In this document: positions 18,084-26,053 of the stretch, piece after piece
Position numbering within the stretch: the first letter of the stretch is position 1
Layout of the letters: each line of letters starts with the position of its first letter
Assembly (NCBI RefSeq): GCF_900101525.1
Contig: NZ_FMZD01000015.1
Span: forward strand, 1 to 60,433
Origin: Marinilactibacillus psychrotolerans
GTDB lineage: Bacteria > Bacillota > Bacilli > Lactobacillales > Carnobacteriaceae_A
Direction of reading: 5' to 3'
DNA length: 60,433 nt
The notes under the pieces: model-generated
Database searches by the model: none
What the model was told of the DNA's origin: nothing
Seen by the model: the letters and a program-made list of their open reading frames with translations, nothing else
Program-made: the position numbers and the translations under genes

Positions 18084-18770
18084 ATGATTGAAATGTCTAA
18101 TGTTTATAAGAAATATTCAAATGGCATTACAGCAATAAACGGTTTAGATGTTCGAATAGAGCAGGGAGAATTCGTTTATGTCGTTGGACCGAGTGGAGCA
18201 GGAAAATCTACATTCATAAAAATGATATATAGAGAAGAATTGCCCACTAAAGGAACTGTTAAAGTAGGAGAATTCGAGCTTGAAAACTTGAAACCTAAAA
18301 AAATTCCTTATTTAAGAAGACATGTCGGAGTAGTATTTCAAGATTTTAAATTACTTCCAAGACTGACAGTATATGAAAATGTTGCCTATGCAATGCAAGT
18401 TTTAGAAAAGAATCCAAAACAGATTCAAAAACGGGTTCTTGAGGTTTTAGATCTGGTTGGCTTGAAACATAAAGTAAGAATGTTTCCGAATGAACTTTCA
18501 GGAGGGGAACAGCAACGTATTGCAATCGCTCGAGCAATTGCGAATATGCCTCGAGTATTAATTGCCGATGAGCCAACAGGTAACCTAGACCCGGAAACAG
18601 CTTGGGGGATTATGGAGTTGCTTGAACAAATCAATAATCAAGGGACAACAATTATAATGGCTACACATAATAGTGAAATTGTAAATCGTGTCAGACATAG
18701 AGTCTTGGCAGTTGAAAATGGACGTATTGCCCGTGATCAAGAAGGAGGGGAATACGGATATGAAATTTAG
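18084..18770 (+). CDS. ftsE: FtsE, cell-division ABC-type ATPase
   Basis: FtsE is the cytoplasmic ATPase of the FtsEX complex, which activates peptidoglycan hydrolases at the septum or lateral wall rather than transporting a substrate. The 228-aa protein has Walker A GPSGAGKST (residues 36-44), a Q-loop (VVFQDFKLL), the signature LSGGEQQR (about 137) and Walker B VLIADEPTGNLD. It overlaps ftsX by 11 bp. A CwlO/PcsB-type hydrolase, the expected FtsEX client, follows ftsX. Confidence 0.96.
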   Translation: MIEMSNVYKKYSNGITAINGLDVRIEQGEFVYVVGPSGAGKSTFIKMIYREELPTKGTVKVGEFELENLKPKKIPYLRRHVGVVFQDFKLLPRLTVYENVAYAMQVLEKNPKQIQKRVLEVLDLVGLKHKVRMFPNELSGGEQQRIAIARAIANMPRVLIADEPTGNLDPETAWGIMELLEQINNQGTTIIMATHNSEIVNRVRHRVLAVENGRIARDQEGGEYGYEI

Positions 18771-19647
18771 AACAATCAAAAGACATATAGTTGAATCACT
18801 AAGAAGTATAGTACGTAATGGATGGATGACGTTAGCGGCAGTTAGTGCTGTTGCAGTAACGCTATTACTGGTTGGTAGCTTTATAGCCTTATTAATGAAT
18901 GTAAATAAGCTGGCCTCTGATATAGAAAATAACGTACTCGTCCGTGTCCATATAGATTTAGCTGCTGAAGAAGCTGATCAGGAATCACTGAAATCATCGC
19001 TTGAAGGATTAGACAATGTAGAAAGTGTTGAATTTGTTAGTCGAGATACTGAACTGCAGAATGTTATTGGTAGCTACGGAGAAACTTTCGGACTTTTCGA
19101 TGGAGATAATAACCCGTTATATGATGTCTTTGAAGTGAATACTAATTCACCAGAATCTACTGCGGAGGTAGCAAAAGCAGCAGAAGGATTAGATTATGTA
19201 GCAGAGGTGAATTATGGCGGATCCGATGCTGAACGACTCTTTGAGGTAATGAGTACCGTTAGAAATGTTGGAACGATCATTATTGTTGCCCTCATCTTCA
19301 CGGCAGTATTCTTAATATCCAATACGATTAGGATTACAATTTTCTCCAGAAGAACTGAGATTGAAATTATGAAACTTGTAGGCGCAACAAATTGGTTTAT
19401 CAGATGGCCTTTCCTAATTGAAGGGGCCATGATTGGTTTGGTTGGTGCACTGATTCCAGTTTCAATCATCTCGTATGTTTATCTAACAGGATATAGTTCA
19501 ATGACTAACTATTTAGCAAGTTCTACCTATTCTTTACTTGAACCCAATCCTTTCTTGTTCTTACTAATTGCCTTATTGCTTGGTATTGGTATTGTGATTG
19601 GCAGTTTAGGGTCAGCTTTATCAATAAGGAAATTTTTGAAAATATAA
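18760..19647 (+). CDS. ftsX: FtsX, cell-division membrane protein
   Basis: FtsX has four TM segments: one near residues 20-45 and three in the C-terminal third (about 170-290). The first extracytoplasmic loop (about 46-165) contacts the hydrolase coiled coil. I chose ATG 18760 (MKFRTIKRHIVESL, 295 aa) because GGAGGGG precedes it and it gives the family N-terminus. The frame is open back to 18688, inside ftsE. The 11-bp overlap with ftsE means translational coupling and balanced subunits. Confidence 0.95.
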   Translation: MKFRTIKRHIVESLRSIVRNGWMTLAAVSAVAVTLLLVGSFIALLMNVNKLASDIENNVLVRVHIDLAAEEADQESLKSSLEGLDNVESVEFVSRDTELQNVIGSYGETFGLFDGDNNPLYDVFEVNTNSPESTAEVAKAAEGLDYVAEVNYGGSDAERLFEVMSTVRNVGTIIIVALIFTAVFLISNTIRITIFSRRTEIEIMKLVGATNWFIRWPFLIEGAMIGLVGALIPVSIISYVYLTGYSSMTNYLASSTYSLLEPNPFLFLLIALLLGIGIVIGSLGSALSIRKFLKI

Positions 19648-19662
19648 ATATTTTGAATAATG

Positions 19663-19694
19663 GTGGAGCGAGAAATACGCTTTAATCGCTCCAC
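19663..19694 (+). promoter_or_regulatory. Strong intercistronic hairpin between ftsX and the CwlO-like gene
   Basis: GTGGAGCGA (19663-19671) pairs perfectly with TCGCTCCAC (19686-19694) around a 14-base loop. It is followed by TTGCATACAT rather than a T-run, so it is not a typical terminator. It may be a processing or stability element, or a leaky terminator lowering or separating hydrolase expression from ftsEX. Confidence 0.6.
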
Positions 19695-19741
19695 TTGCAT
19701 ACATAGTGAAAAATAATTTAATGGAGAAAGAGGTAACCGAC

Positions 19742-20938
19742 GTGAATAAAAAATTAATCTTGAAATTAGCATTAACAACTACAATAGGATTTACTTATTT
19801 AGCAGCACCTTTAACAGTTTTTGCAGCACCTGGAAGTGAGTCAGAATATAACCAGAAGTTAGAGGATCTTTCGACTGATCAAAGTGATGCTGAAAAAGAA
19901 TTAGAAGCAGTTGCTTCAAAAATAGAAGATAAAGAAAATGATATGAATAAGCTAGTTGAAGAAATGACTGCAACTACTGAAGCTTTAACAAAATTACAAG
20001 ATGAAATCAAAGTCTTAAATGAAAAGATTGAAGAACGCGAATCTCGTCTTGAAGAGCAAGCTCGAGCAGTTCAAGTTACAGGAGATTCTAGTTCATTAGT
20101 TGAATTTGTATTGGATTCTGATTCTTTAGGAGATGTTATTGGCCGGTTAGATGTTGTCAGCAAACTAGTCACTGCTAATCAAAATTTAATTCAAGAACAG
20201 ATTGATGATAAAGAGTTAGTCGTCGAAAAAGAAAAAGAAACGCTAGCTAAACAAGAAGAACAAACGCTTCGAGCAGCTAAACTTGAAAGTCAAAAAACAG
20301 AATTAGAAGAAGAGCAAGCAAATCAAGAGCGTTTAGTGGCATCTATTTCAGCCCAACGTGCTAAAGTTTCAGAAGAAAAAGACGCATTTTTGGCTGAACA
20401 AAAAGCTGCTGAAGAACGTATGGAAGAAATTCAAACAGCTAGAACTGTTGCAGAAGAAACAAGCACAATTTCAGTGTCAGATGAGTCAAATGGAAGTAAT
20501 AAAACAGAAAATAATAGTACAACCGTATCTACTTCTTCAAGTAAAGCTGATGTTGCTAAGAAAAATATCCCAGCAGCAACAAATGGTGGTTCAATCACGA
20601 GCGTTGCACAAAGTTTGATTGGTGTTCCTTATTTATGGACAGGCGGTACACCAGCAGGATTTGACTGCTCAGGATTCGTACAATATGTATTTCGTAAAGC
20701 TGGCCGCAGCATTACAAGAACAGCGGCTGGACAATATAGTGCAACTACAAGAATTACACAATCACAAGCAAAACCAGGAGACTTAATCTTCTTCAACCAA
20801 TCTGGATCAATTGACCACGTCGGAATTTATCTAGGTGGCGGAAGCTTTATTGGATCTCAATCATCAACTGGTGTTGCAATAGCTTCATTTACCTCAGGCT
20901 ACTGGTCTAATCATGTAGTTGGATTTGGACGTCCGTAA
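19742..20938 (+). CDS. CwlO/PcsB-like peptidoglycan hydrolase with NlpC/P60 domain
   Basis: A secreted peptidoglycan hydrolase, 398 aa. The start is GTG 19742 after AGAAAGAGG; the protein then begins with a clean signal peptide (MNKKLILKLALTTTIGF... to FAAPG, about 30 residues). Residues 40-240 are an almost continuous coiled coil (Glu/Lys-rich heptads), the part that in CwlO and PcsB is engaged by FtsX. A Ser/Thr/Asn-rich linker follows, then an NlpC/P60 domain (about 285-398) with catalytic Cys in GFDCSGFVQYVF and His in DHVGIYLGGG. Its place behind ftsEX supports FtsEX control. NlpC/P60 enzymes of this class are usually endopeptidases cutting stem peptides. Confidence 0.93.
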   Translation: MNKKLILKLALTTTIGFTYLAAPLTVFAAPGSESEYNQKLEDLSTDQSDAEKELEAVASKIEDKENDMNKLVEEMTATTEALTKLQDEIKVLNEKIEERESRLEEQARAVQVTGDSSSLVEFVLDSDSLGDVIGRLDVVSKLVTANQNLIQEQIDDKELVVEKEKETLAKQEEQTLRAAKLESQKTELEEEQANQERLVASISAQRAKVSEEKDAFLAEQKAAEERMEEIQTARTVAEETSTISVSDESNGSNKTENNSTTVSTSSSKADVAKKNIPAATNGGSITSVAQSLIGVPYLWTGGTPAGFDCSGFVQYVFRKAGRSITRTAAGQYSATTRITQSQAKPGDLIFFNQSGSIDHVGIYLGGGSFIGSQSSTGVAIASFTSGYWSNHVVGFGRP

Positions 20939-20993
20939 ATTGTATGTCTATCCTTTTTAAATAAATAAAAAAATTAAATGAACAAGTTTAATA

Positions 20994-21050
20994 AAATAGG
21001 TTAGTTTAGATCTGGTTTCTTTCTAGATTTAGACTAACCTATTTGTTTCT
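20994..21050 (+). terminator. Terminator after the CwlO-like gene
   Basis: AAATAGGTTAGT pairs with ACTAACCTATTT, with additional inner pairing of TAGATC/TAGATT type sequences. The tail is T-rich but short. Confidence 0.8.
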
Positions 21051-21285
21051 ATAGGAAGGTTTTAATGAGAGGTACTAGGTAAAAAAGCGGAAATATAGAA
21101 CTATGTAAATATAGATACTAAGTAATGTATTATTTTTTTGAACGATTTACTGTTTATACTCAATATACTATAAAGTCTCAAGTAGAATTCAAATAAATGA
21201 AATAAACCATTATCAAACCTATGCATTACTTTTCATTAAGATGTGTTAAAATAATAAAGAAAGATAAGAAGAAAGGTGTAGAGAA
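21051..21285 (+). other. Intergenic region before the MinJ-like gene
   Basis: AT-rich and without a coding frame. I see no convincing hairpin. Promoter-like sequence is weak (TTAAAATAATAAAG near 21245); GAAAGGTG at 21272-21279 is the ribosome binding site for 21286. Confidence 0.4.
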
Positions 21286-22485
21286 ATGAATATTTTACAA
21301 AACTTATTATTATCCATTGGACTTTTTTTTATACAGCCGTTATTCATCGTAGGTATTATACTCGTTTTATTATCCAAAAGTAGAAGGGTCAGTTATGATC
21401 GCAAACAGTTAAGAGCTACGATTTATAAAGATAACTTTGAAATTAAAAGATTTTTACTTTGGGGACTATTACCTGGATTGTTGTTATCCATTTTAAACAT
21501 ATTTATAGGTATCCCGCTTACTTTAGACTGGATAATTTTATATCAAATCGTTACTTTATTACTCTTAGGATTTGGTTATCGATTTATTCATCCAATCTTC
21601 ACTTTTTCTATTACAAGTCTGGTTCTGCTGATCCTGACTTATTTTGATTTGAATTTTAGTCAATTATTTACACTACCTGCTAGTTGGTTTAGTCCTTTAG
21701 AAGAAGGTTCTTCAGTAGCATTTGAATTAACTCAAGTCAGTTTAGTTATCGCGCTTTTATTATTATTAAGTACTATACTAGTTTTACATGTTGGGGATAT
21801 GGCAAAATTTATTCCACGTTTCCTTTCAACAAAAAGGGGAAAACTGGTAGCGACTTATAGAATGACCCCTTTATGGCTTGTACCTTTATTATTTGTGATA
21901 CCGGGAGAAGGCTTTCGACCATTTTTTGAATGGTGGCCAGTTTTTTCAATTGGAAATGAACAATATTCTTTCTTCATTTTACCTGTTTTGATTGGTCTTA
22001 GATATACAGTTCAAGCTCAAATGCCAAGTCAGGCAAAAGATAGACTTTTAAGAGATTTCATGGGTCTTTCTATCATTGCAACCATAGTTTTTGCTTTAAC
22101 TTTCTGGATTAAAGAAATAGCGGCAATTGGATTGATGATCCTGATTATTGGTGGGATTGTTGTTTTGTATCGACATAGGAAACGAGAACAAAAGTGGAGC
22201 TTTAGATTTGGCCCTGCAGAACAAGGGTTGAGAATTATTGCGGTTCGACCAAATAGTCCAGCTGAAAAAATGGGATTAGACATCGGAGATGCTATTTTAG
22301 AATGTAATAATATAGTATTACACAATATTGAAGAATATAATGAATCATTGTTTTCTAATCGCGCTTACTGTCATTTAAAAGTGAAAAGAATAGATGGGGA
22401 AATAATTCTGACAGAAACCTCTATCTATGAAGACGATCCTCATGATTTAGGATTAATCACTCTAGAAGAAATTAAAGTAGTTTAA
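21286..22485 (+). CDS. MinJ-like polytopic membrane protein with C-terminal PDZ domain
   Basis: A 399-aa protein with 7-9 predicted TM segments over residues 1-290 and a PDZ domain at about 308-390 (GLRIIAVRPNSPAEKMGLDIGDAIL). The length, topology and the motif FLLWGLLPGLLLS near residue 57 match MinJ of Bacillus, which bridges DivIVA and MinD at division sites and poles and lies in the same chromosomal neighbourhood. No minCD genes are in the window, and the division role is inferred. It could also be a scaffold of the PDZ family with another function. The next genes are phoPR. Confidence 0.75.
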   Translation: MNILQNLLLSIGLFFIQPLFIVGIILVLLSKSRRVSYDRKQLRATIYKDNFEIKRFLLWGLLPGLLLSILNIFIGIPLTLDWIILYQIVTLLLLGFGYRFIHPIFTFSITSLVLLILTYFDLNFSQLFTLPASWFSPLEEGSSVAFELTQVSLVIALLLLLSTILVLHVGDMAKFIPRFLSTKRGKLVATYRMTPLWLVPLLFVIPGEGFRPFFEWWPVFSIGNEQYSFFILPVLIGLRYTVQAQMPSQAKDRLLRDFMGLSIIATIVFALTFWIKEIAAIGLMILIIGGIVVLYRHRKREQKWSFRFGPAEQGLRIIAVRPNSPAEKMGLDIGDAILECNNIVLHNIEEYNESLFSNRAYCHLKVKRIDGEIILTETSIYEDDPHDLGLITLEEIKVV

Positions 22486-22543
22486 AATTTTAGATTATAA
22501 GTAAAAAATAGGATTAATAAATGAAAGGGTGGAAAATAAAATC

Positions 22544-23254
22544 ATGAAAAAGGTTTTAATTGTCGAAGATGAGCAGTCAATTATTAAGTTATTATCCTAT
22601 AATTTAGAAAAAGAAGGATATCAAGTTACTTCTTCTATGGATGGTGAAGAAGGATATGATATGGCACGAACGAATGCTTATGATTTAATTATTTTAGATT
22701 TGATGCTACCTTCAAAAGACGGTATTGATATTTGTAAAGGCCTAAGACAAGAAAAAGTTAATACACCAATTATTATGTTGACTGCAAAGGATTCTGAAAT
22801 TGATAAGATTATCGGACTTGAAATAGGCGCTGATGATTATATGACTAAACCCTTTAGCCCTAGAGAAGTCCTAGCTCGTATGAAAGCAGTATTTAGAAGG
22901 TATGAGAGTAAAAGTGAAACTAAAATTGAATCAAAAGAAAATCCTGAAAAGTCAATTATTATTAAAAATGTGGAAATTTTTCCAGATCAGTATGAAGTAC
23001 GCGTAAAAGGTGATCTAATAGAATGTACACCAAAAGAATTTGATTTACTACTATACATGGCTCGAAGACAAAATAGGATTTTAAGCAGAGAACAATTGCT
23101 GAATGCAATATGGGATTATGACTTTGCGGGTGAAACAAGAATTGTAGATGTTCATATTAGTCATTTGAGAGAAAAAATTGAAGAAGATACTAAAAATCCT
23201 CAATATATTAAAACGGCAAGAGGATTTGGATACAAATTAGAGGAGCCGAAATGA
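22544..23254 (+). CDS. phoP: PhoP-type response regulator
   Basis: An OmpR/PhoB-class regulator, 236 aa. The receiver domain (1-120) has the acidic pair EDE at 8-10, the phospho-acceptor Asp in ILDLMLPSKDG (about 52), and the Thr and Lys of LTAKD and TKPFSPREV. The C-terminal winged helix (about 140-235) has ECTPKEFDLLLYMARRQNRILSR. Similarity to Bacillus PhoP is high, so phosphate or cell-wall regulation is likely. I chose ATG 22544 (MKKVLIVEDEQ) over GTG 22529, since AAAGGGTGG lies upstream. It overlaps phoR by 4 bp. Confidence 0.9.
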   Translation: MKKVLIVEDEQSIIKLLSYNLEKEGYQVTSSMDGEEGYDMARTNAYDLIILDLMLPSKDGIDICKGLRQEKVNTPIIMLTAKDSEIDKIIGLEIGADDYMTKPFSPREVLARMKAVFRRYESKSETKIESKENPEKSIIIKNVEIFPDQYEVRVKGDLIECTPKEFDLLLYMARRQNRILSREQLLNAIWDYDFAGETRIVDVHISHLREKIEEDTKNPQYIKTARGFGYKLEEPK

Positions 23255-25047
23255 AGCAACTAAGAAGAAGGATTTTACTCTTTTTTCTGATATTATTTGG
23301 TGCTTTTTCAATTATATTCTATTATATTTCTTCAAATACTTTCATTCAACAAGCAATGGACCAGCAAGGCGAAGACTTACAGGCACAGTTATTAACACTT
23401 CAAAGTCAGGTAGATGGAAGAGTTGAAACTCAAGAGGATTTACCCGAACTCAACGAAAGTCTAGAAGAAACCTCTGCTCTCATTTCTGAAAGAATTACCT
23501 TGATCAATTTATCCGGCAAAGTGATTTTTGATTCTCATGTTGATCAAAGTAGTATTGAAAACCATTTTGATAGGCCTGAATTTCAAGAGGTGCTTGAAGG
23601 CGAAGAGATAGGGACTTATGATCGCGTGAGTAGTAGTACCGATGATTTCAGATATTATGCCGCTGTACCATTGCAGAACACATCAGGGGAACAAATAGGA
23701 ATTCTGAGATTGTCAAAAAAAGTAGAGGAAATGATTGGAATTACAGATGAAATTGTTAGATATTTACTAGTATTCATAACAATTTCTCTTATCTTAACCA
23801 TGCTGTTTACTTTTTATTGGACTAAGCGTATTGGGGACCCAATTGAAGAAATTAAATTTGTAGCTAATAAACTCTCTCAGCAAAAATATAAAGTTAGATA
23901 TAAATCTACTTCATATCAAGAAATAGATGGACTTGGCCAGACGGTCAATGAATTAGCCGGTAGTCTTGAGTCACAAATGCAAGAAATCAAGCAAAATGAC
24001 AAGAGGCTAAGGGAATTGATTAATCATCTTGTTATCGGGGTCATGTTAATCGATGAAAATAGACAGATTACAATGGTAAACCCAATTATGAATGAAATTT
24101 TAGAAGAAAACCTATATGGTAAAATAGGACATTCTTATTTAGAAGTATTCAAAAGTTTCGGATTAAATCAGTTAATAGAAGCAGCTTATGAAAAGCAAGA
24201 ACTTCAAAATAGAGAAATAGCACTACTGATACAAGCTGAAAAAATAGTAGATGTCAATATTGTACCTATCCCTGGTCGTATGAAAAATACTACAAATTAT
24301 ATTGTATTGCTTTATGATATAACAGAAATTAGAAGATTAGAAAAAGTCAGAACTGATTTTGTAGCCAATGCATCTCATGAATTAAGAACGCCAATCACAG
24401 CCTTGAAGGGATTCAGTGAAACCCTTCTTGATGGAGCTTTAGAAGATAGAGAAGTGCTGATTGAATTTTTAGAAATCATGCTGAAGGAAAGCAGTCGTCT
24501 AGATTTAATGGTTCAAGATATTTTGCAGCTTTCGAAGTTGGAACAAAAACAAGTCAGATTAAATGTCGAAGCCATTGAAGCTAAAGTAATTGTTAAAGAA
24601 GTTTTCCAGATTTTGCAGCAAAAGGCAGAGTTGAAAAATATTGAATTATCTATTGAGTATGATGAACCAGTTTATCTTGAAGTTGATCATGATCAATTGA
24701 AACAGATTATCTTAAATCTTGTAGGGAATGCTGTATCGTATACACCTGAAAATGGGATTGTCAAAGTTGAACTAGGATACGACAATCAAGAAGCCGTTAT
24801 AAAAGTTGTTGATAATGGAATAGGTATACCCCAAGAAGAACAATCAAGAGTTTTTGAAAGATTTTATAGAGTAGATAAGGCGAGAAGTCGAAATGCTGGC
24901 GGAACTGGTTTAGGATTGTCAATCGTGAAATATTTGGTTGAAAATTTAAATGGATTTATAGAGCTGAATAGTGAATTAGGAAAAGGCACTAGCTTTGAAA
25001 TTCATCTTCCTATTAAGTTTGAAAATAAACAGCTAACACAAAAGTGA
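23251..25047 (+). CDS. phoR: PhoR-type sensor histidine kinase
   Basis: A 598-aa membrane kinase: TM1 (about 8-28), an extracytoplasmic domain (about 30-165), TM2 (about 170-190), HAMP (about 192-245), PAS (about 255-360), HisKA with the phosphorylated His in ANASHELRTP (about 375), and HATPase with NLVGNAVSYTP (N box), VVDNGIGIP (G1) and GTGLGLSIVK (G2). This is the PhoR/WalK architecture; pairing with a PhoP-like regulator favours PhoR. It overlaps phoP by 4 bp (ATGA), so it is translationally coupled, and it ends at a clear terminator. No pst genes are in the window. Confidence 0.88.
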   Translation: MKQLRRRILLFFLILFGAFSIIFYYISSNTFIQQAMDQQGEDLQAQLLTLQSQVDGRVETQEDLPELNESLEETSALISERITLINLSGKVIFDSHVDQSSIENHFDRPEFQEVLEGEEIGTYDRVSSSTDDFRYYAAVPLQNTSGEQIGILRLSKKVEEMIGITDEIVRYLLVFITISLILTMLFTFYWTKRIGDPIEEIKFVANKLSQQKYKVRYKSTSYQEIDGLGQTVNELAGSLESQMQEIKQNDKRLRELINHLVIGVMLIDENRQITMVNPIMNEILEENLYGKIGHSYLEVFKSFGLNQLIEAAYEKQELQNREIALLIQAEKIVDVNIVPIPGRMKNTTNYIVLLYDITEIRRLEKVRTDFVANASHELRTPITALKGFSETLLDGALEDREVLIEFLEIMLKESSRLDLMVQDILQLSKLEQKQVRLNVEAIEAKVIVKEVFQILQQKAELKNIELSIEYDEPVYLEVDHDQLKQIILNLVGNAVSYTPENGIVKVELGYDNQEAVIKVVDNGIGIPQEEQSRVFERFYRVDKARSRNAGGTGLGLSIVKYLVENLNGFIELNSELGKGTSFEIHLPIKFENKQLTQK

Positions 25048-25054
25048 AGTTATT

Positions 25055-25093
25055 GACTCTAGTTATGCAGTTTCGCAGACTAGAGTCTTTTTT
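25055..25093 (+). terminator. Terminator after phoR
   Basis: GACTCTAGT (25055-25063) pairs with ACTAGAGTC (25079-25087) and is followed by a T-run. Confidence 0.92.
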
Positions 25094-25236
25094 GATGCGG
25101 AACGGAATAATTGATTTCTTTATATAAACAAGTTTAAAATAATAATAAGGTTGCATTTATATTGAGAAGCTGTTAGTATAGTAAAAATTTAGTCAAATCA
25201 GGAACAGTAGTTAAAATGAAAGTGAGATGATCAAGT

Positions 25237-25896
25237 ATGGGAATGCATGAATACTTTAAAAGTCTTAGTGACTTAGAAAAAATCAATCGTTGTCCTGGAA
25301 AATTTAAGTATGCGGAACACTCAGTTGCAGCACATTCCTTTAAAGTAACACAAGTTGCTCAGTTTTTGGGAACAGTTGAGGAGCAAGCGGGTAAAAAGGT
25401 AAACTGGAAATCGCTTTATGAAAAAGCATTAAATCACGATTATACAGAAATTTTTATTGGGGATATAAAAACACCAGTTAAATATGCTGATCCAGATTTA
25501 AGAGAACGATTAGCAAATGTGGAAGAATCAATGGCACATCATTTTATTGATCAAGAAATACCAGAAAAATTTCAAAACATTTACAGAGAAAGATTTAAAG
25601 AAGGAAAAGATGATTCACTTGAAGGAAAGATATTATCAGTAGCTGATAAAGTAGATTTACTATATGAGTCTTTTGGCGAAATTCAAAAAGGGAATCCTGA
25701 ATCTTTATTTACCGAAATCTACGAAGAATCATTGGGAACCATTTTAGAATTTAAAGATCTAGAGAGTGTACAATATTTCTTGAAAGAAATTTTACCAGAT
25801 TTAATAAGTGGAGAATTTACTAATCAAGCTGAATTAGAAAGAATAACCAGTCTGATAATAAAAGGAGAAAATACGGAACAAACATTCGCTAACTAA
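25237..25896 (+). CDS. YfbR-like HD-domain protein, probable 5'-deoxynucleotidase
   Basis: A 219-aa HD hydrolase. YfbR enzymes remove phosphate from deoxyribonucleoside 5'-monophosphates. Recognisable pieces are INRCPGKFKYAEHSVAAHSFKV (about 16-37), the metal-binding ALNHDYTEIFIGDIKTPVKY (about 65-85, with the HD pair) and ADKVDLLYESF (about 133), with the later Asp ligand. This matches E. coli YfbR in order and spacing, but the substrate is inferred. It occupies the place before uvrA where uvrB normally sits. The promoter of uvrA and a LexA-like box lie in its last codons. Confidence 0.82.
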   Translation: MGMHEYFKSLSDLEKINRCPGKFKYAEHSVAAHSFKVTQVAQFLGTVEEQAGKKVNWKSLYEKALNHDYTEIFIGDIKTPVKYADPDLRERLANVEESMAHHFIDQEIPEKFQNIYRERFKEGKDDSLEGKILSVADKVDLLYESFGEIQKGNPESLFTEIYEESLGTILEFKDLESVQYFLKEILPDLISGEFTNQAELERITSLIIKGENTEQTFAN

Positions 25897-25914
25897 AAGT
25901 AGATATGCTATAAT
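25875..25914 (+). promoter_or_regulatory. Candidate uvrA promoter with LexA-like box
   Basis: TATAAT at 25909-25914 is preceded by TGC (extended -10), with a poor -35 TTCGCT 18 bp upstream. GGAACAAACATTCG (25875-25888) matches the Gram-positive SOS consensus CGAACRNRYGTTYC at 11 of 14 positions and overlaps the -35. SOS control of uvrA is common in Firmicutes; the site assignment is inference. Confidence 0.45.
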
Positions 25915-25924
25915 TTACTATGAA

Positions 25925-25957
25925 GAAGAGGTAAGGGAGATTTCCACTTACCTCTTC
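25925..25957 (+). promoter_or_regulatory. Perfect 11-bp stem-loop in the uvrA leader
   Basis: GAAGAGGTAAG (25925-25935) pairs with CTTACCTCTTC (25947-25957) around an 11-base loop. It begins 11 bp after the candidate -10 box, so it would lie at the 5' end of the uvrA mRNA. With no T-run after it, terminator function is weak at best. Confidence 0.6.
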
Positions 25958-26053
25958 ATTAACGTTAGCTAAATTAAAGTTTAAATGAATAATTTTATGA
26001 TTGAACTCTGGCTGAACTGAAGATAGATTCTAATAAAGGGAATGATTTAATTA

